Of a stretch of DNA of 55,499 bases, positions 16,544 through 24,730 are shown piece by piece; within the stretch, counting starts at the first letter, position 1, and each line of letters begins with the position of its first letter. The stretch spans positions 1 to 55,499 of the forward strand of contig JAJRUT010000096.1 of NCBI GenBank assembly GCA_024277655.1. The letters are read 5' to 3'. Position numbers and translations under genes: made by a program. The notes below the pieces were generated by a model. The model was not told where the DNA came from. It was given only the letters and a program-made list of their open reading frames with translations, and did no database searches. This stretch comes from Deltaproteobacteria bacterium. GTDB lineage: Bacteria > Desulfobacterota > Desulfobulbia > Desulfobulbales > SURF-16.

Positions 16544-17617
16544 ATGAAGAAGATTCTCAGTGCTGTTGCACTCTGTGCACTCTGTGCATCCCCACTCACC
16601 GCCATGGCTGAAGGAACCACCGTTTATGGTCAGTTGCGCTATTCTATGAACTCCGTTGACGATGACACCACAACAGGTGTCGATGGTTTTTCCGGTGAAG
16701 ATAACATCTCACTCTTTGGAATTAAGGGTTCTTACGGTAATGACATCAAGGCCTTTTTTCACATACAAACACAAGCTAATGCTGACAATAGTGCTGGAAC
16801 AGCCTTTAAACAACGTTTCTTCTTCGGCGGACTTGAAGGCGCTTTCGGTAAGGTTGCCTATGGTCGTATGACCAACGCCTATAAGTTTGACGGTTTCAAA
16901 CTTGATCCATTCTACAACTACAGTCACGTAGGTTCTAACGGTTATTTCGCCAATGGTAGCGCAACATACGGCCTGTCTGGAGCAACTAACGGTTTCTCCG
17001 ACAACGCCATACAGTACGTGACCCCAACCATCCTCGGCGGTTTAAAGTTTCAAGGTGGTATGTATGTTGATGATGACAACAACGACGATCATGGTTACTC
17101 AGCAGGTGCATCTTACGATTTTACAGACCTTGGTTTGAAAATTGGTGCTGTTTACGCATCCAACCATAGTAATACTACAACTCTTCCCGGTATTGCTGCC
17201 GATGGTGAAGCTGTCCGTGGTTATGCCAACTACAAGATTTCCGACACCCTTAAGGTTGCTCTCTCTGTCGAACAAGTAGACATTCCTATAGACACAGCAC
17301 TAGTTGGTGTTCCTGGTGTAGCTGATGATGCTATCTACGGTTACCTCACAGGAACCATGGTTATGCCTGATATCAATATGGAATTTTCTGCTTCCCTTGG
17401 TCTGGTTGATGATGGCCCTGCCGAAGGTTGGGGTTCCACCGTTGGTGCTTGGTATAATGTTGCCAAAAACACCAAACTATTTGCCCTTGTAAGTTATTCA
17501 GATATCTCTGCTGATGATCTTTATGATGACGCTTCTGTAATTGGTATGGATAACGATAGATCACCTCTGGTTATCTCCATTGGTGCTCAGCACAAGTTCA
17601 GCTTAAGCTCCAAGTAA
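16544..17617 (+). CDS. Gram-negative porin-like outer membrane protein
   Basis: 357 residues. A signal peptide (1-22, ending AMA) is followed by TTVYGQLRYS, the usual start of porin_4-type barrels. Alternating beta strands, Gly/Asp-rich turns and GAFGKVAYGRM follow. The C-terminus QHKFSLSSK has a strand with the final aromatic a few residues inside. It probably forms a trimeric diffusion pore in the outer membrane. GGAGAT lies before the ATG. It is monocistronic, with a strong terminator after it. The long leader upstream suggests regulated expression. Confidence 0.85.
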   Translation: MKKILSAVALCALCASPLTAMAEGTTVYGQLRYSMNSVDDDTTTGVDGFSGEDNISLFGIKGSYGNDIKAFFHIQTQANADNSAGTAFKQRFFFGGLEGAFGKVAYGRMTNAYKFDGFKLDPFYNYSHVGSNGYFANGSATYGLSGATNGFSDNAIQYVTPTILGGLKFQGGMYVDDDNNDDHGYSAGASYDFTDLGLKIGAVYASNHSNTTTLPGIAADGEAVRGYANYKISDTLKVALSVEQVDIPIDTALVGVPGVADDAIYGYLTGTMVMPDINMEFSASLGLVDDGPAEGWGSTVGAWYNVAKNTKLFALVSYSDISADDLYDDASVIGMDNDRSPLVISIGAQHKFSLSSK

Positions 17618-17633
17618 TCTGAGTTGCTGACAT

Positions 17634-17660
17634 GTCTTTTACCCGTAACAGGTAAAAGAC
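17634..17660 (+). other. Hairpin directly after the porin gene
   Basis: A perfect 10-bp stem GTCTTTTACC/GGTAAAAGAC with a 7-base loop lies between the stop and the T-tract terminator. It may protect the porin mRNA 3' end. Confidence 0.5.
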
Positions 17661-17670
17661 AATAAAAAAA

Positions 17671-17690
17671 GGCTCCCTTTTCAGGGAGCC
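17671..17690. terminator. Strong rho-independent terminator after the porin gene
   Basis: GGCTCCCT/AGGGAGCC forms an 8-bp stem with a 4-base loop, preceded by seven A and followed by seven T. It works for the porin on the plus strand and could act in both directions. Confidence 0.92.
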
Positions 17691-17766
17691 TTTTTTTATC
17701 TGGTTACACCGAACTTCAGCCATTTTCAATTTGAGAAAAAACAAGACACGTAACATATTAAAACCA

Positions 17767-17831
17767 ACCACAAAGACGCAAAGAGCGCAAAGTGTCTGTG
17801 GTAAAACTAAAAATCTTTGCGTCTTTACGGT
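17767..17831. repeat. Dispersed hairpin repeat, copy B
   Basis: Left arm 17767-17783 and right arm 17815-17831 (CTTTGCGTCTTTACGGT) pair over 17 bases with two mismatches. The core matches copy A at 14845 and the half-copy at 49089. Confidence 0.7.
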
Positions 17832-17922
17832 TGAAAAAAACAATTTTTCAATTGAAATTTTACGAGGCTATCAGTTCGATGGTAATTATATTTTTTTATG
17901 TTCGCTGCAATACCAAAACCAG

Positions 17923-18603
17923 CTATTTAAAAACAGTATGCAGTGCCTTTTGCACCCGGTCCACCGGTGTGCCCTGCTGAATAGGCAAGACCACCTCATT
18001 ACCGGTATCAACCTTCTTAAACAGCATCTCTTTCAATTCCGGCTTCACATCGCTTAAGTCGGTAAGAATATCCCGCTGTACCTGACCGCGCAGTTTTATT
18101 TCCGGAGGGCCAAACAGAAGATATTTACGCCCGGTCTCAACAAGCTTCATGCCATTCAGGTTTAAGGTATAACGAATTTCAGGACAAATCTCCGGCGGAA
18201 AACCAAAGAGATCCTCCTCACCAAGTTCATAACATTTCTTGATGGTGTAGGCCAAAGACTCATCCGTCATCACAACATCATAACCATTAATGACATCAAC
18301 TAGGAAGTTGCGATCCGGCTCCGGTTGCTGAACCGGGGTATAGTTGGTTGAAGATTTAGCCGGTGGTTGTTGTTGAGACTCCGGTTCAGCAACCACAGGG
18401 GAGGCAACAGCAGGCACCAAAGGAGCCGCCTGAGCGCCACATATTGAGGTGATCTGACTGGGGCTGAAGCCTTTTTCAAGATAATGATCAACATCATCAC
18501 GACTACAGCCTGCCTGGACGTTTAACGGCAGTAGGCCTAGGGCAAATGGTACGGATAAAAGAACGTAATGTCCTGGGCGGCGGACATTTTTAAAACGTGG
18601 CAT
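17923..18603 (-). CDS. Hypothetical secreted protein with Cys-containing N-terminal motif
   Basis: 226 residues. AAGGAG precedes the ATG. A signal peptide (about 1-31, ending VQA) leads into CSRDDVDHYLEKGFSPSQITSIC, a short motif seen at the start of various secreted proteins of sulfate reducers. A Pro/Gln-rich linker (about 57-97) follows. The C-terminal domain (about 98-226) contains CYELGEEDLFGFPPEICPEIR and a mix of beta and alpha, ending in a helical tail. No function is recognised. It faces an outer-membrane-type protein gene divergently, across a 307-base regulatory gap. Confidence 0.65.
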   Translation of the reverse strand: MPRFKNVRRPGHYVLLSVPFALGLLPLNVQAGCSRDDVDHYLEKGFSPSQITSICGAQAAPLVPAVASPVVAEPESQQQPPAKSSTNYTPVQQPEPDRNFLVDVINGYDVVMTDESLAYTIKKCYELGEEDLFGFPPEICPEIRYTLNLNGMKLVETGRKYLLFGPPEIKLRGQVQRDILTDLSDVKPELKEMLFKKVDTGNEVVLPIQQGTPVDRVQKALHTVFK

Positions 18604-18910
18604 AACAATCTCCTTGGGAGCGACAAGATTTTTCTATAAATACTACTATTTGCTTTTTAACCACCGCCAGGGCCAGTTTTTTGACTCTATGACTCTATTG
18701 GCTAGAAACACAAGCTATTATCACAGACCATAATTACCATATTTATCCCCCCCAGAGATAAAAAATCTATGGTTTATCCTAAAAAATTATTACCATAATC
18801 TTATTCAAAAGCAAGAAGACCAATAAAGAGATACCACTCCCCTGTATTTTACATGCATGGGGAATTTTAACACTGTCACGCCGTGACAAACTTGAACAGG
18901 GAGAAGAAAA
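18604..18910. other. Divergent promoter region
   Basis: Holds promoters for genes starting at 18603 (-) and 18911 (+). A 15-base palindrome lies at 18874-18888. A tract of AT-rich sequence (18700-18810) fits promoter or upstream elements. No coding frame is present. Confidence 0.5.
18874..18888 (+). promoter_or_regulatory. Palindromic operator candidate
   Basis: TGTCACGCCGTGACA is a perfect inverted repeat (7-base arms around one base) located 22 bases before the ATG at 18911, between the likely promoter and the ribosome site. Its TGTCA-N5-TGACA shape is like dimeric repressor or CRP/FNR-type sites. Confidence 0.35.
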
Positions 18911-19612
18911 ATGATGAAGAGTATGATAGTAACATTGGCATTTATTACAGGAACAGCAGGATTTGCCCTTGCCGAAGAAACAGTTGTTGCTAAAGAGGAC
19001 AGCGGTTCCGGAATCAATGTCGCGCTTGGAGCCAGAATCAGTACCCTTGGTATTGGCCCGGAACTCTCAATCGGTTTTTCCGACAATTTCACCACCAGGA
19101 TAGCTGGACACTGGGGTGAGTTTAGTGTTGACGGTGATACCAATGATGTTAAATGGGATACTGATCTAAACCTTGCCAGTGGTCTGGCCACCATGGAATG
19201 GAATGTCTTTGGTGGAGGGTTCCATGTGGATGTAGGTGTCATTGTCCACGACAACTACGTTGACGCCACCGCCAAACCAACAGCTGGCACCTTCACCTTT
19301 AATGGTACAACCTACACCGCAGCCCAGGCCGGAACTGTCTCCGGTGATGTTGATTTTGACAACTCTGTCGCCCCATACGTTGGTATAGGTTGGGGAAATC
19401 CCGTGGATAACGACACCAATTTAACCTTCTTTTTTAACCTCGGTGTTGTTTTTCAGGGTAGCCCCGACGTGACCTTAAAGGCCACCGGCTTACTGGCCAA
19501 TGACCCAACATTTCAACAAAACTTAAAGTATGAAGAGCAAGAACTCCAGGATGAGTTGGATAAGTTTGAATATTATCCAGTTGTTACCCTGGGAATGACT
19601 TATAAATTCTAA
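18911..19612 (+). CDS. Outer membrane beta-barrel protein (hypothetical)
   Basis: 233 residues with signal peptide (1-21, ending ALA-EE). The mature part has alternating beta strands (INVALGARISTLGIGPEL, TTRIAGHWGEFS) and Gly-rich turns. It ends in VVTLGMTYKF with the C-terminal Phe that marks Bam-inserted barrels. A helical insertion (about 205-222, NLKYEEQELQDELDKFEYY) precedes the last strand, as seen in the OmpW/OMP_b-brl class. GGGAGAAG precedes the tandem ATGs. Function unknown. A terminator follows directly. Confidence 0.75.
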   Translation: MMKSMIVTLAFITGTAGFALAEETVVAKEDSGSGINVALGARISTLGIGPELSIGFSDNFTTRIAGHWGEFSVDGDTNDVKWDTDLNLASGLATMEWNVFGGGFHVDVGVIVHDNYVDATAKPTAGTFTFNGTTYTAAQAGTVSGDVDFDNSVAPYVGIGWGNPVDNDTNLTFFFNLGVVFQGSPDVTLKATGLLANDPTFQQNLKYEEQELQDELDKFEYYPVVTLGMTYKF

Positions 19613-19630
19613 CCCTCTGAAACAAAAAAA

Positions 19631-19658
19631 GGAGTTACCGAAATAATCCGGTAACTCC
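19631..19658 (+). terminator. Hairpin terminator after the barrel gene
   Basis: GGAGTTACCG/CGGTAACTCC makes a 10-bp perfect stem with an 8-base loop, preceded by seven A. It lies between the gene ending at 19612 and the convergent tRNA. Confidence 0.75.
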
Positions 19659-19673
19659 TTAAATATCTAATAA

Positions 19674-19751
<78 letters not shown>

Positions 19752-19813
19752 ACTCTGATTGGGAACAAGTCATGTATCATTATGACCTGATTTAGTCAAC
19801 ATTTTTCAGCCTT

Positions 19814-20614
19814 TCAGGCCGCATTTTCTTTTATAACCATGGCAAGGGTAAAAACCTCAACCCGCCTTGCCCCGGCCTTAACAAGGACTTTAGCACATTC
19901 ATTCACCGTAGTTCCAGTGGTATACACATCGTCAACAATATAGATAACCTTATCTTTTACCGCACTACCTGCCACCAACCGAAAACAGTTCCTTAAATTT
20001 TGGCGTCGCTCCACGCCATCTAGTTTTATTCGAGGTGTACTATTTTTGATGCGCTCAAGAAGATGACATATCTTATGTCTTTCGGCCTTAAAAAAAACCT
20101 TAGCCAGAAGGGCGGACTGGTTAAACCCCCTCTCTTTTATTCTTGCTCCATGGAGTGGCACAGGGACAATATAATCTGCCCTATATGAAGATTTAGCCAA
20201 ACTTTTTTCGGCCAGGATTGCAAAGGTCGCAAGAAGACTGAGATCTCCATTAAATTTAAACTGATGTATCAATTTGCCTATGTCATCAGAATATCGCACC
20301 ACAGACCGCGCTCTAGAAAAATAAGGGGGTTTACTGCGACATTCTCCACATTTATGGGAATCTCCGCCAGTTTTTAAAAACATAAGCCCACAGACCGGAC
20401 AGTGGGGTTCCTTTAAAAAAATGAATTTTTCAAAACAGAGATCACAAATATACCCATCTTCACAGGACTTGATAAGAACTCCGCAACTCCGGCAACGTTT
20501 AGGAAAAATAAGATCATAAATTGCTTGTAGCCATTTGCCATAATGACTCTTTCTTGCGCCATTTTTCTTTCTGGAGTATTTTACAAAAAAACTTTTAATA
20601 ACGTCTGCCTCCAA
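19814..20614 (-). CDS. comF: ComF-family phosphoribosyltransferase-like protein
   Basis: 266 residues. An N-terminal zinc-ribbon region has four CxxC pairs (CRSCG, CDLC, CPVCG, CGEC, about residues 41-91). The C-terminal type I phosphoribosyltransferase domain has VPVPLHGARIKERGFNQ and the PRPP-binding loop VIYIVDDVYTTGTT. ComF proteins support DNA uptake and act late in competence, though their exact reaction is uncertain. The N-terminal 30 residues are more basic than in most homologues, and the true start may lie a little downstream. Single gene. Confidence 0.88.
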   Translation of the reverse strand: MEADVIKSFFVKYSRKKNGARKSHYGKWLQAIYDLIFPKRCRSCGVLIKSCEDGYICDLCFEKFIFLKEPHCPVCGLMFLKTGGDSHKCGECRSKPPYFSRARSVVRYSDDIGKLIHQFKFNGDLSLLATFAILAEKSLAKSSYRADYIVPVPLHGARIKERGFNQSALLAKVFFKAERHKICHLLERIKNSTPRIKLDGVERRQNLRNCFRLVAGSAVKDKVIYIVDDVYTTGTTVNECAKVLVKAGARRVEVFTLAMVIKENAA

Positions 20615-20646
20615 ATTCCCTAGCGAATATAAGCACCCATAAAAAT

Positions 20647-20745
20647 ATGCTTAAAACAATTATTTTCTTTATTCTAGCGTTACTATCAGCCACCACCACC
20701 TTTATCATTGTCAAAAACAAATTTAAAGACGGCTGTATCCCCTGA
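20647..20745 (+). CDS. Possible 32-residue single-span membrane peptide
   Basis: An ATG at 20647 opens a frame of 32 codons ending TGA. Residues 2-22 are hydrophobic (TIIFFILALLSATTTFII) and the tail is basic with one Cys. No clear ribosome site precedes it. Given its size and lack of any support beyond hydrophobicity, it may be chance. Confidence 0.2.
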   Translation: MLKTIIFFILALLSATTTFIIVKNKFKDGCIP

Positions 20746-20822
20746 CTTCTTATGTATAGCTCCCTCGGTGTGGGAGTAGGTGTGTTCGTTTTACTTAATA
20801 AATTTCTCTAACTTTTCCTAAA

Positions 20823-21947
20823 ATGCTTATAAATTCCAAATCATACCGAACCATCTGGTCACATCCTGATGATTCCACTGTCACTCAGATTATAGATCAA
20901 CGCATGCTTCCCCATGAGTTTATCATTGTTGACCTTGTTGCCGTTGACGATTTTTGCCTGGCCATACGGGATATGTATGTCAGGGGGGCGGGTCTTATCG
21001 GGGCCACCGCTGGATTTGGGATGTATGCCGCAACACTGCAATGCCGGGATGATAATTTTACCGCCGATATAAATAATTTCGCTAAGGCTTTATGCGATAC
21101 CCGCCCCACAGCAAAAAATCTTGTTTGGGCTGTGGAGCGACAATTAACGGCCATGGCTCATTGTCAAACCGTACAACAAAAACGTGAAATAGCCTTCAAG
21201 ACAGCCACAGCCATAGCCGATGAAGATGCACTGTTTTGTAAAAGAATTGGTGAACATGGCGCATCTATCATAAAGGAAATCAGCAAGAAGAAAAACGGTG
21301 AACCAGTTAATATATTAACCCACTGCAATGCTGGCTGGCTCGCCTTTGTTGATTACGGTTCTGCCACAGCACCCATCTATCAAGCGAGTAATGATGGTAT
21401 CAAGGTCCATGTCTGGGTGGATGAAACAAGACCATGGCTCCAGGGTGCCCGCTTAACCGCTTTTGAATTAAAAGAGGAAAAAATCCCCCATACATTAATA
21501 GCCGATAATACAGGTGGACATCTTATGCAGCATGGCCTGGTTGACCTGGTTATTGTCGGTACGGATCGCACCACATTCACCGGTGATGTGGCCAATAAGA
21601 TAGGCACATATCTTAAAGCCCTTGCCGCCCATGATAATAATATTCCCTTTTATGTGGCCCTGCCTTCCTCCACCTTTGATTGGCAGATTGAAGATGGGGT
21701 GCAGGATATTCCCATCGAAAAGCGGAGTGGTGACGAAATAAACAAGATCACCGGCCTTGCTGAAAACGGCGAGATGACAACCGTTCTTATTCCCCCCGAA
21801 AACACAGAGTCGGCAAACTACAGTTTTGATGTTACTCCGGCGCGCTTAATTACCGGTCTAATAACAGAAAGGGGTATTGTTAAACCAAACCGCGAGGCTA
21901 TTTTGCAGTTATATCCAGAAAAAAAACAAGTAGATCTTCGTGGTTAA
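20823..21947 (+). CDS. mtnA: S-methyl-5-thioribose-1-phosphate isomerase (MtnA family)
   Basis: 374 residues. Family motifs are present: RGAGLIGATAGFG (usually RGAPxIG, about residue 54), ILTHCNAGWLA with catalytic Cys C168, and VIVGTDRTTFTGDVANKIGTY with catalytic Asp D248. The enzyme isomerises methylthioribose-1-phosphate to methylthioribulose-1-phosphate in methionine salvage. Related aldose isomerases of the family use similar substrates. No other salvage gene lies in the window, so the physiological substrate is uncertain. No strong Shine-Dalgarno is visible. It is followed by a hairpin element and convergent genes. Confidence 0.85.
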   Translation: MLINSKSYRTIWSHPDDSTVTQIIDQRMLPHEFIIVDLVAVDDFCLAIRDMYVRGAGLIGATAGFGMYAATLQCRDDNFTADINNFAKALCDTRPTAKNLVWAVERQLTAMAHCQTVQQKREIAFKTATAIADEDALFCKRIGEHGASIIKEISKKKNGEPVNILTHCNAGWLAFVDYGSATAPIYQASNDGIKVHVWVDETRPWLQGARLTAFELKEEKIPHTLIADNTGGHLMQHGLVDLVIVGTDRTTFTGDVANKIGTYLKALAAHDNNIPFYVALPSSTFDWQIEDGVQDIPIEKRSGDEINKITGLAENGEMTTVLIPPENTESANYSFDVTPARLITGLITERGIVKPNREAILQLYPEKKQVDLRG

Positions 21948-22203
21948 AAAAAGAGACCTAAAAGGTCGGAAGATTAAGCAATTACATTGCACTAAAAGTA
22001 CAACGATTTATCTCTGCCAGGGGCTTTTTTTTACATGGATGAACAGGATAGAAATCCTGTCAGTAGCGCAGAGATTATCCTGTATATCCATGTAAAATCA
22101 GGTTTATAAGTAGATCTTTGTGACCTTGTTTAAAAAGAATAGCAATGAAACGGCGAGGGGGACGCGTTATTTCAGAGTTGACACGACACTAGTCAACATC
22201 AAC
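21948..22203. other. Convergent intergenic region with a dispersed hairpin element
   Basis: No gene. A weak hairpin (GACC/GGTC, 21955-21967) follows mtnA. A 69-base inverted repeat (22029-22097) fills most of the middle. Confidence 0.5.
22029..22097. repeat. Inverted-repeat element of the ACATGGAT/ACAGGATA type
   Basis: Arms 22029-22050 and 22076-22097 are complementary over 22 bases with two mismatches, around a 25-base loop. The loop itself contains GAAATCCTGT, which pairs with ACAGGAT. The pattern 'ttacatggat..acaggata' recurs as an intergenic repeat in many proteobacterial genomes (from memory). It sits between convergent genes and may end transcription. Confidence 0.6.
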
Positions 22204-23270
22204 TTATGGGGCAAAGACAAGATCATGAAATAAAGGCCTGAAATCCCGTATTTTAAGATTATCCACCCTGGGGTTTATTCTGTTTGTTAACAACACCACC
22301 GCAATATCCCTTTTAAAATCAAGCCAAAAAGATGTTCCGCTAAAACCCAAATGACCACAGCTCTCTTCTGAAATAAACTTACCAGCTGAAGATCCCGGTT
22401 GACTGGGGGTATCAAATCCACATCCCCAGCAAGTTTCTTTGGGTAATACTCTGCGCGTAACGGCCTCTTTTAGCAATTTCTGATCAAGATAAGGATGATA
22501 TTTTTTACCCTTAACCATATCCTTTAAACAGGTAACAAGGTCTAACACAGAATCAATGGTGGCAAATAAACCGGCCTGACCACATACACCACCCAGGATA
22601 AAGGTGTTTTGATCATGTACCTCGCCACATAGTTCTTTTTTCGCCAGTTGCAATCCTCTGTGGCAGCAAAAGAACTATATCCGTTAAGCTTGGGATTATA
22701 ACAAATATCCTTAATATCAAATGGATCAAAAATACGTTTTTCGACAAATTCCGCTAAATTTGTTTGAGCCCTAAATTCTATTATAAAAAAAAGTAGAATA
22801 AAACCAATATCGCTATATAGTGGCTTCGAGCCAGGGGAAGCAGATAGAGGTAGGTGCAGAATATCATTAAGAAGGATATTCTTTCTCTGCTCAAGGGGAT
22901 ATTTTTCTAAATTTTTATAAAAATCCTGGTGGCCAATAAACCCTGCCGAATGGCTTAATAACTGCGATAGGTTTATATTTTTTTTATCAGCAGGAATAGC
23001 ACAACCAAGCAACGACTCTAGGGTCATATCATAATTTATTACACCTTCTTTAATTAAAACAAGACAAGCAAGGGTAGTTGCCAGGGGTTTACTGAGTGAT
23101 GCCAGGTCAAATAAAGTTTTAGGTGTTATTTTTTTTTGTTTTTTATGGGATGTATAGCCCCCCACAAAGACATGTTTAAAATCACCCTGGGTAATACCAA
23201 CGGCGTAACCCGGAAATACATCATCCTTTAATCCATTTTTCATACACCTTTTAAGCTGATCTATATCCAT
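22204..23270 (-). pseudogene. Serine beta-lactamase-like hydrolase, interrupted by a frameshift
   Basis: The N-terminal part has SLSK (S58-x-x-K61), the catalytic motif of the class C/esterase family, then LLSHSAGF and a YSDIGF box. The frame breaks at a run of six T (22636-22641, A-run on the coding strand). One extra base would join EDCNWRKK to ELCGEVHDQN, matching the family motif GEVHDxNA. The remainder has GGVCGQAGLF, HLGFSGTSFW and VVLLTNR. The full protein would be about 355 residues. It sits directly downstream of mreB, 24 bases away, so a cell-wall role is plausible. Either a real pseudogene or a homopolymer sequencing error. Confidence 0.75.
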
Positions 23271-23294
23271 AATATTTTTAAAGCCCGAAAAGTC

Positions 23295-24320
23295 CTAAAT
23301 AAAAATTTTCTTGAATTTCCTTAAGGAATTAAGAGTTACACCAGAACCTTTAACAATGGTAAGTAACGGGTTTTGGGCCACATTAAAGGTAAACCCTGTT
23401 TCCCTGCCAAGCAACTTATCAAGTCCCGCCAATAAACTTGTCCCACCCACAAGGGTTATGCCTTTATGTTCCGCATCTTTTAAATGGCTGGCAGGAATAA
23501 TATCTATACATTTTTTTACAAAATTAACGATCGAAGAAACAGGTTCTTTTATGGCATCAGATAATTTATCGGTATCAATGGTCAGTTCCTTTGAGGCATT
23601 GGTGTAAACATCCTTGGCCAGAATTTTATGATTTACATCCAGCCAACCAAGTTTCATGGCTGAGCCTATGGTTTTTTTACATTTTTCCGCTTTATTTTCA
23701 CCTATTTCGCCTTTATATTCATCATGAATAGCTCTTATAATTTCCTCCTCAATTTTAGTTCCGGCAATACGACTTATTTCCGAAAAAACCACCGTTGAAT
23801 TTATTATAACTGCCATTTCACAAACGCCACCACCAAGATTTATAATAATATTGCCACTGTTTTCAGTAATGTCTATTCCCGTGCCAAGGGCTGCAGCTAT
23901 AGCTGTCGGCAGGAAAAAAACTTTTCCACCGCCCACCTCACGCACAGCCTCACGGATAGCTTTTTTTTCAACGTCACTTATGGCTGAAGGGACTGTTAAA
24001 ACAATCTTACCCTTAAATATTTTTTTACCTTTTTTTATCTTTTTTAGAAAAGCTTTAAGAAGCAATTTAAAATTTTTAAAATCTCTAATCATACCATCGC
24101 GCAGTGGATAAATAGTTTTTATCTGTTGCGGTGTGCGACCAATGTACTGCTTTGCTTTCTCCCCAACAGCAATGACCTTTTTTTCCCATAAATTATAAGC
24201 CAGAACACTTGGCTCATCTAAAATTACACCCTTACCCTCTATAAAAATACGTGTATTTGAGGTTCCTATATCAAGGCCTATATTTTTTATGGAGAACACA
24301 TTATCCGCTAATAATCCCAT
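23295..24320 (-). CDS. mreB: MreB-family rod-shape protein
   Basis: 341 residues. Actin-fold motifs are present: GLDIGTSNTRIFI (phosphate 1), GTKIEEEIIRAI, and the ADP-binding ITLVGGTSLLAGLDKLLG near the C-terminus. VLTVPSAISDVEKKAIREA and FFLPTAIAAALG match MreB. It forms filaments that direct sidewall peptidoglycan synthesis. It is divergent from dnaN across an AT-rich gap and followed on the same strand by a beta-lactamase-like gene. It is more divergent than usual (Lys-rich, AT-rich), so it could be an Mbl/MreBH-type paralogue. No mreC or mreD is nearby. Confidence 0.85.
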   Translation of the reverse strand: MGLLADNVFSIKNIGLDIGTSNTRIFIEGKGVILDEPSVLAYNLWEKKVIAVGEKAKQYIGRTPQQIKTIYPLRDGMIRDFKNFKLLLKAFLKKIKKGKKIFKGKIVLTVPSAISDVEKKAIREAVREVGGGKVFFLPTAIAAALGTGIDITENSGNIIINLGGGVCEMAVIINSTVVFSEISRIAGTKIEEEIIRAIHDEYKGEIGENKAEKCKKTIGSAMKLGWLDVNHKILAKDVYTNASKELTIDTDKLSDAIKEPVSSIVNFVKKCIDIIPASHLKDAEHKGITLVGGTSLLAGLDKLLGRETGFTFNVAQNPLLTIVKGSGVTLNSLRKFKKIFI

Positions 24321-24730
24321 TATTATTACACCATTTTAAGCCTGTTTAAGGGGCTATTATTTTACGCCCTAAAAAATAAGTTTATCTCACTAAAAAAAGG
24401 TTAATAACATACTGTATTATGTTGCTTTTTTCAGTCTAAAAAGCTATTGTTTTTCACATTAAAAATACTTGGTTTTTTACATTTTTTTTAAAAGATGTTT
24501 ATTTCCTGTGAGTAAAATGTTGATAAGTGCAAAAACGCTTTTTTATACCAAATTTTAACCAAGTTATATTTGGTATATTTTTTTATAAAAACATATAGTT
24601 AACTATCTTTTAAACATATCAACAGCCCTAATAATAATAATTTTTTAAATATAATTATATTATATATTAGCAACCCTTGATAACTCAGTTTTTTTCTTAA
24701 AAAGAATATTACTGAGCTAAGGATTATATT
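24321..24730. other. AT-rich intergenic region, candidate chromosomal origin
   Basis: 410 bases between divergent mreB and dnaN. It is strongly AT-rich, especially 24460-24700. TTTTTCACA at 24450-24458 fits the DnaA-box consensus TTWTNCACA. TGTGAGTAA (24507-24515) and TGTTGATAA (24518-24526) differ from its complement by one base each. A low-complexity A/T tract follows at about 24640-24670. The neighbourhood dnaN-gyrB-gyrA is the usual origin setting, but dnaA is absent. Promoters for both divergent genes must also lie here. Confidence 0.4.

Larger units (their letters stand above)
17618..17922. other. Intergenic region with terminator and dispersed repeat
   Basis: This gap of 305 bases between convergent genes holds two hairpins (17634-17660, 17671-17690) and dispersed repeat copy B (17767-17831). 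No coding frame is supported. A minus-strand frame across the repeat is derived from repeat sequence. Confidence 0.6.
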
